This document shows, in pieces, positions 27,976 through 36,664 of a DNA stretch of 64,000 nt (position 1 is the first letter of the stretch; the number at the start of each line of letters is the position of its first letter). The stretch covers positions 310,001 to 374,000 of the forward strand of contig CAVZAF010000011.1 of assembly GCA_963773315.1 (NCBI GenBank), written 5' to 3'. The position numbers were made by a program, and so were the translations under genes. The stretch comes from DATKAS01 sp963773315 (GTDB lineage Bacteria; Actinomycetota; Acidimicrobiia; Acidimicrobiales; DATKAS01). The notes beneath the pieces are model-generated. The model made no database searches. It had not been told where the DNA came from and saw nothing but the letters and a program-made list of their open reading frames with translations.

Positions 27976-29047
27976 CACTTGACCGATGCGCTCTTCTGCT
28001 CGATCGCTTGGATGAGGTCCATCCACGCGTCGACGAACGAGCGCGCCCCGTCGGACTGCAGCTTCGCGGCGAGCGCCGTGAGGTCGACCCCGGCCGCTTC
28101 GAACTTGTCGAAGAGCTCATCGCAGTTGCCACCACCTGCGGGCATCGGATCGCCCGCATCGCCATGGTCGTAGAAGGCTTCAAGGGTCTTGTCGGGCATC
28201 GTGTTGATCGTGAACGGCGCCGCGAGGCCGTGCACGTAGAGCGTGTCGGGCGCGTTCGGGTCCTTCGTGCCGGTGCTCGCCCAGAGCAGGCGCTGCATCT
28301 TCGCCCCCGCGTTCTCGAGCCTCAGCCACCGATCTGAGGACTTCAGCTCTCGGTAAGCCCGGTACACGTCGAGGCCGACCGCGAGGCCGAGGTCGTTCTT
28401 CAGATCGTCGGGGACGCTTTCGCTCACCGACGAGTCCCACCGGGAGATGAACACCGATGCGACCGACCCGACGAACGGATCCTGGTTGTGCGCGACGCGC
28501 CGCTCGATCCCCTTCATGTATGCGTCGGCGGCGGCGCGGTACTGCGCCTCGTCGAAGAGGAGCGTCACGTTCACGGGCACGCCACTCGCAATGGCCTCCT
28601 CGATCGCAGGGAGGCCCTCCTCGGTGCCCGGGATCTTGATGAATAGGTTGCGCCGACCCGCGCGGCGGAGAGGTCTTTCGCGGCTGCAACGGTCTTCTCG
28701 GTGTCGTACGCGAGCTCGGGCGAGACCTCGAGCGAGCACCACCCGTCGATGCCGTGCGTGCGCTCGTGGATCGGGAGGAACAAGTCGGTTGCGCGTTGGA
28801 GGTCCTCGATCGCAAGCTCGAAGAAGAGGTCCTCGCCCGAGAGCCCCGCCTTGGCCTTCTCGCGGATCGCATCGTCGTAGTCGCCTGACTGGATCGCCTT
28901 GTCGAAGATCGAAGGGTTCGAAGTGAGCCCAGTGACCGAGTAGCGGTCGATGTACCGCTGGACGACGCCGTTGTCGAGCATCGATCGAGTGATGTTGTCG
29001 AGCCAAAGGCTCTGACCCTGGTCGTGGAGGGTCTCTGTCGCCTTCAT
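27975..29047 (-). CDS. tal: Transaldolase (apparent frameshift)
   Basis: Transfers the dihydroxyacetone unit between sugar phosphates through a Schiff base. The N-terminal part reads LWLDNITRSMLDNGVVQRYI and GLTSNPSIFDKAI, typical of actinobacterial TalB-like proteins. The frame breaks near 28655 after AAAKDLSA. The other frame resumes at GRRNLFIKIPGTEEGLPAIE, with the catalytic Lys in FIKIP, and runs to the stop at 27975. Here a missing base explains the break better than an extra one. The corrected length is about 357 residues. It overlaps tkt by four bases (ATGA) and pgi by one. Confidence 0.9.
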
Positions 29048-31107
29048 GCGCTGTCCTTTCCGGCTGCGACTCTCTCGCGCGCGACCTGCGCCACGCGGTC
29101 AGGGGTGAAGCCGAACTTCTCGAGGAGGTGCTTCAGCGGCGCTGACGCACCAAACGTGTTCATGCCGATGACTGCCCCACCGTCACCGACGTACCGGTCC
29201 CACCCCAGTGTGGATGCTTGCTCGATCGCGACCCGCGCCTTCACCGAGGGTGGCAGCACCTCGTCGCGGTAGTCCTTCGGTTGGCGGTCGAAGAGCTCCC
29301 AGCACGGCATGCTCACGACGCGGGCCTGCAGGCCGCCTGCCGCGAGCTCGTCTCGCGCCTCGAGCGCGAGGCCCACCTCGGAGCCGGTCGCGAGAAGGAT
29401 GAGGTCAGGATTGCCGTTGGGCGGGTCAGCGAGCACGTAGGCGCCCTTCGCGACCCCGGATGCGGGCGCGTAGACAGTGCGATCGACGGTGGGCAGGTTC
29501 TGCCTCGACAAGACGACCACCGCGGCCTCGTTGTGCAGGCCCATGAGGATCCGCCAGGTCTCGACGACTTCGTTCGCGTCGGCGGGCCGGAACACCAACA
29601 GGCCGGGCATCGCACGGAGCGAGGCGAGCTGTTCGACCGGCTGGTGGGTCGGACCGTCCTCGCCGACACCGATCGAGTCGTGCGTGAAGATGTGCACGAC
29701 GGGGATCTCCATGAGCGCGGAGAGCCGGATCGCCCCACGCGCGTAGTCGGAGAAGATGAGGAAGCCCGACCAGTAGGAACGCAGCTTCGTGAGCGCCATG
29801 CCGTTCGCGATCGCAGCCGACGCGTGCTCGCGGACTCCGAGGTGCAGGTTGCGCCCGGCGCGGCTGTCGGCTTGGAACTCGCCCGCACCATCGAACGTGA
29901 GGTTCGTCTTCGTCGACGGTGACAGGTCAGCAGAGCCGCCGACGACCCACGGCACCGCTTGCGCTACAGCGTTGAGCACGCGGCCCGACGAGTCGCGGCT
30001 CGCGAGGCCCTTCTCGTCCGCGGGAAAGGTCGGCAGCGCGCTCTCCCAGCCCGTCGGGAGCTCACGGCGCTGGATGCGCTCGAGCTCGTCGGCCAGGTCG
30101 GGGTAGTCGACGCGGTACTTCTCGAACATGGTGTGCCACGCGTCGCGCGCCTCGCGCCCCGTCGCCCCGATGCCGGCCACGAAGTGGTCGTAGACACCGT
30201 CGGGGACGTAGAAGTCCTCGTCCTCGGGGAAGCCGAAGAAGCGCTTCGTGGCCTTGCAGCCTTCGACTCCGAACGGCTCACCATGTGCCTTGGGCGAGTC
30301 CTCCACCGGCGAGCCGTAGCCGATGTGGCTGTGCACGACGATCAGGGTCGGACGGTCGCGCTCGGCCTTGAAGGTGTGGAACGCGCGCTTGATCGCGTCG
30401 AGGTCGTTCGCGTCCGCGACGGTCGTGACGTTCCAGCCGTACGCCATGAACCGCGCTGCGACATCCTCGGTGAACGCGATGTTCGTGTGACCCTCGATCG
30501 TGACCCGGTTGGAGTCGTAGATCCAGCACAGGTTCGAGAGGCGCTGATGGGCTGCGAGCGACGCCGCTTCTGACGCGACGCCCTCCATCATGCAGCCGTC
30601 ACCGGCGAGGGCGTAGACGTCGAAGTCGAAGATCGGGAAGCCCTCGCGGTTGTACCGAGCACCGAGCCACTGCCCGGCGATCGCCATCCCCACCGATGTC
30701 GCGACTCCCTGGCCGAGCGGGCCCGTCGTCGTCTCGACGCCGCTCGTCCAGCGGTACTCCGGATGGCCCGGGCACTTCGAGCCGAGCTGGCGGAAGGTCT
30801 TGAGGTCGTCGAGCGACACGGCGGGCTGCCCGAGGATCTCGTAGTCGGGATCGACCGCGCGCACGCCCGTGAGGTGGAGCAGCGACCAGAGCAACGCCGA
30901 CGCGTGACCCTCGGAGAGCACGAAGCGATCGCGGTTCGGCCAGATCGGGTCTTGTGGGTCGAACCGCATCACGCGCTGCCACAGCGAGTACGCGACGGGA
31001 GCGATGCCCATCGGCGTGCCCGGGTGGCCCGAGTTCGCCTTCTGGATCGCGTCCATGCAGAGCGTGCGGATCGTGTTGATGGACAGCGTGTCCAGGTCGG
31101 GGGTCAC
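29044..31107 (-). CDS. tkt: Transketolase
   Basis: A thiamine-diphosphate enzyme of the non-oxidative pentose-phosphate pathway. The 687-residue protein is intact, with the ThDP motif GDGCMMEGVASEAASLA, the His-rich substrate segment SGHPGTPMGIAP near the N-terminus, and the central THDSIGVGEDGPTHQPVEQL. Start GTG 31107 is well supported by AGGAGG six bases upstream. That Shine-Dalgarno sequence lies in a hairpin that also includes the first base of the start codon (see 31107-31134). First gene of tkt-tal-pgi. Confidence 0.95.
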   Translation of the reverse strand: MTPDLDTLSINTIRTLCMDAIQKANSGHPGTPMGIAPVAYSLWQRVMRFDPQDPIWPNRDRFVLSEGHASALLWSLLHLTGVRAVDPDYEILGQPAVSLDDLKTFRQLGSKCPGHPEYRWTSGVETTTGPLGQGVATSVGMAIAGQWLGARYNREGFPIFDFDVYALAGDGCMMEGVASEAASLAAHQRLSNLCWIYDSNRVTIEGHTNIAFTEDVAARFMAYGWNVTTVADANDLDAIKRAFHTFKAERDRPTLIVVHSHIGYGSPVEDSPKAHGEPFGVEGCKATKRFFGFPEDEDFYVPDGVYDHFVAGIGATGREARDAWHTMFEKYRVDYPDLADELERIQRRELPTGWESALPTFPADEKGLASRDSSGRVLNAVAQAVPWVVGGSADLSPSTKTNLTFDGAGEFQADSRAGRNLHLGVREHASAAIANGMALTKLRSYWSGFLIFSDYARGAIRLSALMEIPVVHIFTHDSIGVGEDGPTHQPVEQLASLRAMPGLLVFRPADANEVVETWRILMGLHNEAAVVVLSRQNLPTVDRTVYAPASGVAKGAYVLADPPNGNPDLILLATGSEVGLALEARDELAAGGLQARVVSMPCWELFDRQPKDYRDEVLPPSVKARVAIEQASTLGWDRYVGDGGAVIGMNTFGASAPLKHLLEKFGFTPDRVAQVARERVAAGKDSA

Positions 31108-31134
31108 GGGCGCCTCCTGTCAACAGGGCGCCCG
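31107..31134 (-). promoter_or_regulatory. Hairpin covering the tkt ribosome-binding site
   Basis: On the minus strand, CGGGCGCC (31134-31127) pairs with GGCGCCCG (31114-31107), with an inner CTG/CAG helix around TTGA and a two-base GA bulge. The Shine-Dalgarno AGGAGG lies across the inner helix, bulge and outer arm, and the outer arm includes the first G of the GTG start. Such a structure would limit translation until melted or bound. This is read from sequence; the fold was not computed. Confidence 0.65.
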
Positions 31135-31174
31135 ACATTGCCACAGGAAAGGTGGCTCGGGTTGAGCCGCGCAG

Positions 31175-31735
31175 CTACGCGGGCTTGGCGACGTCCGGCC
31201 CGAGCACCACGAGCACCTGCGCGCCCTGGATGTCCGCGATCGGCGGTGGCGTCGGCATCGGCTGCACCGACGCCGCAGGCGCGCCCAGTGCCGCAGCTAC
31301 GCCCTGGGCTTCGGCTTGATAGCCCTCGGTGTAGTACACGGTCGTCGTCTTCACCTTGTTGGGTGAATTCCCGGCAACCGCGACGTAGCCGAGCGGGGTG
31401 AGCGTCTCGACGGCCTTTCCCGCCGCGCCCTGGATGCCGGCTCCGTTGGCCACGAACACCTTCACCTGATTGGCCGGTCGAGTCGACGGCGTGCTGGCCG
31501 CAGTGCTCTCGGTGCTGCCTCCCGCCGCGGTCGTGTTCGTCGAGACCGAGGTGGTCGCGCCGCTCGCCGACGTCGTGGGCGGAGCCGACGAGCCGCCGCC
31601 GTTGTCGAAGCCGTTGCGCAGGATCAATACGCCGACCAAGACGGCGACCGCGATGAGCAGGATGCCGCGACCTGCTGCGCCGCCCGCGGACTTGGCGAAC
31701 GACCCGTCGGACGCGGCGTGACGGCGCTGACTCAC
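31175..31735 (-). CDS. LytR C-terminal-domain protein with one membrane anchor
   Basis: The 186-residue protein has a basic cytoplasmic start, one membrane segment (residues about 24-41, ILLIAVAVLVGVLILRNG) and a long Ser/Thr-rich extracytoplasmic linker. A LytR_C-type domain (VKVFVANGAGIQGAAGKAVE) fills residues 90-186. In LytR-CpsA-Psr proteins this domain follows a phosphotransferase domain that is absent here. Stand-alone LytR_C proteins are common in Actinobacteria and presumed to act at the cell wall. Its start overlaps the DUF3263 gene end by four bases, so the two are coupled. Confidence 0.82.
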   Translation of the reverse strand: MSQRRHAASDGSFAKSAGGAAGRGILLIAVAVLVGVLILRNGFDNGGGSSAPPTTSASGATTSVSTNTTAAGGSTESTAASTPSTRPANQVKVFVANGAGIQGAAGKAVETLTPLGYVAVAGNSPNKVKTTTVYYTEGYQAEAQGVAAALGAPAASVQPMPTPPPIADIQGAQVLVVLGPDVAKPA

Positions 31736-31992
31736 CGGCCCGGGGGCTCTGAGACCGAGGGCCCCTCGAAACGTGCACGACGTCGCCGGTCGCGCATGCG
31801 GCGAAGACGCCGGATCACCAACGGGTCGTATTCCAGGGCGTCGTCGGAGTCGACCAGCTCGCCGAGGAGCTGGTAGTAGCGGGTGGCTGACAGGTCGAAG
31901 CGCTCACGGATCGCGAGCTCCTTCGGGCCGGGCTCGGCCCACCAGCTGCGCTCGAACTCGAGGATCGCGCATTCCCGTTCGGTCAGCGTCAT
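31732..31992 (-). CDS. DUF3263 family protein
   Basis: The 86-residue protein reads MTLTERECAILEFERSWW, then PKELAIRERFDLSATRYYQL, a helix-turn-helix-like pattern seen in actinobacterial DUF3263 proteins. The C-terminus is Arg-rich (RRLRRMRDRRRRAR). Function is unknown; the layout suggests nucleic-acid binding. ATG 31992 is chosen because residues before it in the longer frame are not family-like. It precedes the LytR_C gene and is co-translated with it, a pairing I recall from other Actinobacteria. Confidence 0.8.
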   Translation of the reverse strand: MTLTERECAILEFERSWWAEPGPKELAIRERFDLSATRYYQLLGELVDSDDALEYDPLVIRRLRRMRDRRRRARFEGPSVSEPPGR

Positions 31993-32086
31993 CGCGGGCA
32001 GCCTTGTCGGCCACCCCACGCGAATCAAGCATCCTCGGCCTGGGGGGCGACTTTGCGCTCGTTCTGACCAGGCAGAATCGGAGGAC

Positions 32087-32158
32087 GCCCGAGTAGCTCA
32101 GAGGCAGAGCAGGCGCCTTGTAAGCGTCAGGTCGTGGGTTCGATTCCCACCTCGGGCT
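32087..32158 (+). tRNA. tRNA-Thr (anticodon TGT)
   Basis: The acceptor arms GCCCGAG (32087-32093) and CTCGGGC (32151-32157) pair perfectly. The D-arm has GCTC...GAGC. The anticodon stem GGCGC/GCGTC encloses CTTGTAA, giving anticodon TGT for Thr (ACA). The T-arm is GTGGG-TTCGATT-CCCAC. The discriminator base is T at 32158, and the CCA end is not encoded. The 3' half lies opposite the end of rlmB. Confidence 0.96.
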
Positions 32159-33020
32159 CAACCGAACCCGGCATGCGCTGTCGCGTCACCTCGTAGCAAG
32201 CCAGCGCGCCTGCGGTCGCGACGTTGAGCGACTCGAGCGGACCGACCAGCGGGATGCGCACGACCACGTCGCAGCGCTGCCGCGTGAGCCGAGAGATGCC
32301 CTTGCCCTCGGCTCCGAGCACCAGCGCGATCGGCTCGCGAGCGACGTCGCCCAGATCGAAGAGGGTGCGGTCGGCGACCATGTCGAGCCCCACCACCCAG
32401 ACCCCGAGCTCCCGCAGCCGGCTGAGCGCGTTCGGGATCCCACCCACCAGTGCCATCTGCAGGTGCTCGATCGCCCCGGCCGCTGCCTTCGCCACGGTGG
32501 GCGTGATGTGCACCGCTCGGTGGCGCGGAAGCACGACACCGGTCGCTCCCGCGCATGACGCACTCCGGAGCAGCGCACCGAGATTGCCCGGGTCGGTGAC
32601 ACCGTCGGCGACGATGAGGAAGGGCTTGGCGCCGCTCGCGTGGCGCGCCTTCGCGAGGTCATCGAGCTCGACCTCGTGGAGTGGGGCCGCCTTGGCGAGC
32701 ACTCCTTGCGGCGCGTCAGTGCGGGCCTCGGCTGCCATCTTGTTGCGACTGACCTCGCGCACCGTGATCCGCATCTCGCGAGCGAGCTCGAGGATCTCGT
32801 CGACGACCGAGGCGTCGTCGAGGTCGGTCGCGACCCAGAGCTCGCGCACCCGTCGGCCGGAGAGCAGCAGCTCGCGCACAGCCTGGCGCCCCTCGACCTG
32901 GTCGCCGCCCAGCCCGCGAGCGGCGGCGGGCGCACGACGCGGTGGCGCGGCCGCGCGTCTGTGGCCGCCTCCCGAACGGGGCGGCGGCGGCTTGCGGCCT
33001 CCGCGCTTCGGCGGGCTCAT
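32127..33020 (-). CDS. rlmB: 23S rRNA 2'-O-methyltransferase, TrmH/RlmB (SpoU) family
   Basis: A SpoU-class methyltransferase that 2'-O-methylates rRNA or tRNA ribose using S-adenosylmethionine. An N-terminal basic, Pro/Gly-rich tail precedes a ribosomal-L30-like substrate domain (VEGRQAVRELLLSGRRVREL). The knotted domain has FLIVADGVTDPGNLGALLRSA, IALVLGAEGKGISRL and VRIPLVGPLESLNVATAGA. ATG 33020 overlaps the ispF stop (ATGA). The frame runs through the last residues of the family into the antisense of tRNA-Thr before stopping at 32127, so the final eight or so residues (EVGIEPTT) are tRNA complement. No cysS lies between ispF and rlmB. Confidence 0.92.
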   Translation of the reverse strand: MSPPKRGGRKPPPPRSGGGHRRAAAPPRRAPAAARGLGGDQVEGRQAVRELLLSGRRVRELWVATDLDDASVVDEILELAREMRITVREVSRNKMAAEARTDAPQGVLAKAAPLHEVELDDLAKARHASGAKPFLIVADGVTDPGNLGALLRSASCAGATGVVLPRHRAVHITPTVAKAAAGAIEHLQMALVGGIPNALSRLRELGVWVVGLDMVADRTLFDLGDVAREPIALVLGAEGKGISRLTRQRCDVVVRIPLVGPLESLNVATAGALACYEVTRQRMPGSVEPEVGIEPTT

Positions 33021-33499
33021 GCGGCTCCGTTCGACACGATGGCAACAGCGAAGCACGCGATGCCCTCACCGCGACCGAGCGCACCGAGGCCCTCGGCTCG
33101 CTTCGCCTTGATCGTCACTGGCGCGCCGACGGTCGCGGACAACCGGTCCTCGATCTCGGCCCGGCGCGGGGCGACCTTCGGGGCCTCCGCGATCACCGTG
33201 CAGTCGACGTTTCCGGGTTGCCAGCCGGCGGCCCGGACCATCGTGACCGCCTGTGCGAGCAAGCCGATCGAGTCGGCATCGCGCCATTGCGGATCAGTGT
33301 CGGAGAAGTGGGTGCCGATGTCGCCCAGGCCGGCCGCGCCCAGCAGCGCATCGATCACCGCATGCACGACGACGTCCGCGTCGCTGTGCCCGCCGAGCGG
33401 CGTCGCCTCCGGAAACTCGACTCCCCCGAGGCGGAGCGGGCGGTTCGCGTCGGCGTCGAACGGGTGCACGTCGAAACCCTGACCGATGCGAACGGTCAT
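33017..33499 (-). CDS. ispF: 2-C-methyl-D-erythritol 2,4-cyclodiphosphate synthase
   Basis: Fifth enzyme of the MEP isoprenoid pathway. The 160-residue protein has MTVRIGQGFDVHPF with the metal Asp and His, GGHSDADVVVHAVIDALLGA with the third metal His, and DIGTHFSDTDPQWRDADS. ATG 33499 is chosen because it begins the conserved N-terminus. It overlaps rlmB by four bases and follows ispD by ten. Confidence 0.96.
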   Translation of the reverse strand: MTVRIGQGFDVHPFDADANRPLRLGGVEFPEATPLGGHSDADVVVHAVIDALLGAAGLGDIGTHFSDTDPQWRDADSIGLLAQAVTMVRAAGWQPGNVDCTVIAEAPKVAPRRAEIEDRLSATVGAPVTIKAKRAEGLGALGRGEGIACFAVAIVSNGAA

Positions 33500-33509
33500 C
33501 GCGACAGGC

Positions 33510-34178
33510 TCATCTCGACTCGGTGAGGTCGGCGGGGGTCGTGATCTTGCGGTTGGTGACCTCGCCTTCGACGACGACGACTCGGCCGCCGACGGCTTCG
33601 ACGAGGGCGGCATCGTCGGTGGCCTCGCCTCCGTCGTGGTGTGCGGCACGCAGCGCGGGCAACCGGAACGCCTGCGGCGTCTGCACCGTCACGAGGTGCG
33701 AGCGGTCGAGCGTGGCAGCGACGCTGCGGTCGCCGCGCACCTGCTTGACCGTGTCTGTGATTGGTATCCCGGGCACTGCGCCGTCGGCGCCGGAGCGCAC
33801 CGCGGCGATCACGGCCTCGAACAGCGCACGCGTCGCGAACGGACGCGCGGCGTCGTGCACCACGACGACCGTGTCGTCGCTCGCGTCGGGTGCGATGGCC
33901 GCGAGCCCGGCCCGGACCGACTCTGAACGCGACGCGCCACCCGCGACCACGTGATCCGCTGCCTCGGGTGCGTCAGCGCGGTCGGGTGGCACCACCAAGA
34001 TGACCTCGGCGCACGACGCTCGAGCCGTCGCGAGCGACCAGTCGACGACCCGTTTGCCGCCGAGAAGCGCGTACTGCTTCGCGCCGCCGAAGCGGCTTCC
34101 GGCGCCGGCCGCGACCACGATCGCCCACACACCGATCGCTGTGTCGGCGTCGTCATCGAACGCGGCAGCAGCGCTCAC
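33510..34178 (-). CDS. ispD: 2-C-methyl-D-erythritol 4-phosphate cytidylyltransferase
   Basis: Third enzyme of the MEP pathway, making CDP-methylerythritol. The CTP-binding motif is VVAAGAGSRFGGAKQYALL near residue 20 and the substrate motif VVVHDAARPF near 100, followed by TVQTPQAFRL. Starts at GTG 34178; 222 residues. It is divergent from the Crp/Fnr gene with 42 bases between. Confidence 0.95.
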   Translation of the reverse strand: MSAAAAFDDDADTAIGVWAIVVAAGAGSRFGGAKQYALLGGKRVVDWSLATARASCAEVILVVPPDRADAPEAADHVVAGGASRSESVRAGLAAIAPDASDDTVVVVHDAARPFATRALFEAVIAAVRSGADGAVPGIPITDTVKQVRGDRSVAATLDRSHLVTVQTPQAFRLPALRAAHHDGGEATDDAALVEAVGGRVVVVEGEVTNRKITTPADLTESR

Positions 34179-34220
34179 AACCGTCAGCCTGCCATGAGCG
34201 AGGGGTAACCTCGCCGGTCG

Positions 34221-34880
34221 ATGGTCGAGAGCGCCCTCCTCACCGACACCGACTTCTTCCGCGACTTGAGTGAGGAAGACCTCGGCTTTCTGCTCCCGAC
34301 CTGCACGATCCGCAGCCTCCGGCGCGGCGATCTGCTGTTCGAAGAGGGCGACGACTGCTCCGAGCTGTTCGTCGTGTCGTCCGGCCTGATCGCGATCTCG
34401 AAGAAGTCGATCGACGGACGCGAGTCGGTCGTGGCGCTCATGGAGCGCGGTGAGCTGTTCGGCGAGATGGGCATGCTCGACGGTCTCGGCCGTTCGGCCG
34501 AGGCGCGTGCGCTCGAACCCTCCGAAGTCGTGGCAATTCCCTACGCACCGATCCGCCAGCTCTTCGAGGAGCGCCCGGCGCTGCTGTGGGGCACGACCGC
34601 CATGCTCGTCGGCCGGCTCCGCGCGATGGACGAAGCGCTCGCCGACTCGGTGTTCCTCGACGTCACGGGTCGCACGGCCAAGCGGCTGCTCGAGCTCGCC
34701 GGCGAGGCGAGCGAGTTCTACCTCCCGGTGACACAGGAAGAGCTCGCCGGCATGGTCGGCGCGTCGCGTGAGCGGGTGAACAAGGCGATCTCGTCGTTCA
34801 TCCGCCTCGGATGGCTCGAGCAGTCAGACCGCCACTACCGCATCGTGAACCGCGAGCGGCTCGCGCAGCGATCGCGTTAG
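34221..34880 (+). CDS. Crp/Fnr family transcriptional regulator
   Basis: The 219-residue protein has an N-terminal cyclic-nucleotide-binding barrel (GDLLFEEGDDCSELFVVSSG, GELFGEMGMLDGLGRSAEAR) and a C-terminal winged helix (LPVTQEELAGMVGASRERVN, with the recognition helix at SRERVNKAIS). The phosphate-binding cassette has Glu, Arg and Ser in the expected places, so cAMP binding is plausible. There is no Fnr-type cysteine cluster. Starts at ATG 34221. Its stop TAG overlaps the stop of the convergent gene. Targets cannot be told from the sequence; it may be the lineage's GlxR/Crp. Confidence 0.9.
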   Translation: MVESALLTDTDFFRDLSEEDLGFLLPTCTIRSLRRGDLLFEEGDDCSELFVVSSGLIAISKKSIDGRESVVALMERGELFGEMGMLDGLGRSAEARALEPSEVVAIPYAPIRQLFEERPALLWGTTAMLVGRLRAMDEALADSVFLDVTGRTAKRLLELAGEASEFYLPVTQEELAGMVGASRERVNKAISSFIRLGWLEQSDRHYRIVNRERLAQRSR

Positions 34881-35533
34881 CTCGTCAGGAACGCGATCGC
34901 CCTCTGCCATGCGTCGGCCGCGTCGTCGGGGCGATGGGCAGGGCGATCGGGATCGTGCACGAACCCGTGCTCGGCGTCGGGGTAGCGCACCACGGTCACC
35001 CGCGTGTCGCGCTCCAGCGCGGTGACATCCTCCGGCGGCGTGTACGGGTCCTGCTCGCCGATGATCGCCATCGTCGGTGACGCGAGCGGGTTCGCGAGCT
35101 TGTCGAGCGGCTCGGCGACGCCATGGCCCTTCCATGCCGGCGGGATGCGGATCATCCCGTAGAAGGCCACGACGCGGCGGAAGTGCGAGAGCCCCGCCGC
35201 CTTCAGCGCATACATCCCTCCCATGCAGAACCCGATCAGGCAGACGTTCTCGTTGCCGGTCGCGTTGCCACCCGCGATGAGGTCGCCGAGCACACGGTCG
35301 TCGTCGAGATTCGGCACCGCGGCGAAGCGCTCGTCGACGTCGCCCAGTGTGCGACCGGGGAAGGGCTCGACCGCGCACACCGCCCAGCCGTGCTCGGCTG
35401 ACAGGCGCGTGCAGAGGTCGTCGTAGAGCGGTCGCAATCCGAAGATGTCGGGCGCGATCACGAGGCCGAGCGAGGCCTCGCCTTCGGGCTTCACGAGCTC
35501 GGCCGGCGTCCCCGAGGGAAGCGCGATGCGCAT
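34877..35533 (-). CDS. Dienelactone hydrolase family protein
   Basis: An alpha/beta hydrolase with a cysteine nucleophile in CLIGFCMGGMYALKAAG near residue 108, the acid in IGEQDPYTPPEDV near 165 and the His in PDAEHGFVHDPDRP near 190, the DLH catalytic triad order. Early sequence GLVIAPDIFGLRPLYDD is typical. At 218 residues it is a little short of classical DLH. Relatives hydrolyse dienelactones, but many act on other esters, so the substrate is open. Convergent with the Crp/Fnr gene, overlapping by four bases. Confidence 0.88.
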   Translation of the reverse strand: MRIALPSGTPAELVKPEGEASLGLVIAPDIFGLRPLYDDLCTRLSAEHGWAVCAVEPFPGRTLGDVDERFAAVPNLDDDRVLGDLIAGGNATGNENVCLIGFCMGGMYALKAAGLSHFRRVVAFYGMIRIPPAWKGHGVAEPLDKLANPLASPTMAIIGEQDPYTPPEDVTALERDTRVTVVRYPDAEHGFVHDPDRPAHRPDDAADAWQRAIAFLTS

Positions 35534-35554
35534 GAGGTCTCGATCTCCTTCGCG

Positions 35555-36631
35555 TCAGGAGTACCGGTCGAGGATGCTGCTCTCGGCGAGGCGGGACAGG
35601 CCGTCCTTGATCGCCCGCGCTCGCGCGGTGCCCACGCCTTCGACGTCGACGAGGTCGTCGATCGTCGCCCGCATGATCTTGTGGAGCGTGCCGAACCGCT
35701 CGACGACGCTCTCGATCACCGGGTCGGGCAGACGCGGGATCTTGCTGAGCAGTCGGTAGCCCTTCGGTTGCACCGCACCATCGAGGTCGGCCGCGGCCCC
35801 CTCGGGATGCACTGCCGCCGCCGCGACCGCTCTCAGGTCGACGAGCTCGTCGGTGTCGAGCGCGCCGAGCGCGTTCATGAGGTACTCGATCGAGCGAGCG
35901 TCGCCGTCGGCGAAGTAGTCGCGCACGACGAGGCGCGCGTCGTCTTCGATGCCACCGAGCTGCTCGTCGAGCTGCAGCCGCACGAGTCGACCGTCGACGC
36001 CGAGCTCGACGATGTAGCCCGCGATCTCGTCAGCGATGCGCATCACCATCTCGGTGCGCTGCAGGACCGACAGCACGTCGCGCAGCGTCACCAGATCTTC
36101 GACCTCGAGCGCGGACAAGGCACCCGACACCGCGTCGAGCCTCGTCTTGTACCGCTCGACCGCCTGTTGTGCTTGGTTCGCGCGGTTGAGCAGCCGCGGG
36201 ATCTCCTCGAGCGGATGCTTCTCGCTGCGCATGTAGACCGCGATGATCGACAGGTCCTCGGACACCGAGATCACCGGGATGCCGATCGAGCGCGCGACAC
36301 GCTCGGCCGTGCGGTGCCGGGTGCCGGTCTCGGACGTCGGCACGTTCGGGTCGGGCACGAGGTGCACGTTCGCCCGCGCGATGCGGCTCGCGTCTGACGC
36401 CAGGATGATGGCGCCGTCCATCTTCGCCAGCTCAGACAGGCGCTGAGGGCTGAACGCCGCATCGAGCAGGAAGCCCCCCGAGCAGATGTTGAGCACCTCG
36501 GGACCGTCGCCCACGACGATCAGCGCGCCCATCTTCGCCTTCAGGACGCGATCGAGCCCCTCACGAAGGGCGGTGCCGGGCGCGACAGCCCGAAGGGCCT
36601 GCACCAGGTCGGGGCTGCGACGAGGCACCAC
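35555..36631 (-). CDS. disA: DNA-integrity scanning diadenylate cyclase DisA
   Basis: Makes c-di-AMP from two ATP and scans DNA for branched structures. The DAC domain has LAKMDGAIILASD (the DGA motif) near residue 90 and TGTRHRTAERVARSIG (the RHR motif) near 122. A helical linker follows, then C-terminal helix-hairpin-helix DNA-binding sequence VEGVGTARARAIKDGLSRL. The 358 residues are full length. It lies just after radA on the same strand (33 bases), the usual actinobacterial disA-radA pairing; RadA is known to modulate DisA in other bacteria. Confidence 0.96.
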   Translation of the reverse strand: MVPRRSPDLVQALRAVAPGTALREGLDRVLKAKMGALIVVGDGPEVLNICSGGFLLDAAFSPQRLSELAKMDGAIILASDASRIARANVHLVPDPNVPTSETGTRHRTAERVARSIGIPVISVSEDLSIIAVYMRSEKHPLEEIPRLLNRANQAQQAVERYKTRLDAVSGALSALEVEDLVTLRDVLSVLQRTEMVMRIADEIAGYIVELGVDGRLVRLQLDEQLGGIEDDARLVVRDYFADGDARSIEYLMNALGALDTDELVDLRAVAAAAVHPEGAAADLDGAVQPKGYRLLSKIPRLPDPVIESVVERFGTLHKIMRATIDDLVDVEGVGTARARAIKDGLSRLAESSILDRYS

Positions 36632-36664
36632 GGCGCGATGGTAGTTGCGGCGACGGACGAGTCG

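Noticed and set aside
32041..32086. Promoter for tRNA-Thr (TTGCGC and CAGAAT)
   Set aside because: The spacing between the two boxes is only 14 bases and both match poorly, so it was not annotated.
31904..32161. Minus-strand frame starting MSPRWESNPRPDAYKAPALP
   Set aside because: This is the well-known false translation of the complement of a tRNA gene; it overlaps tRNA-Thr.
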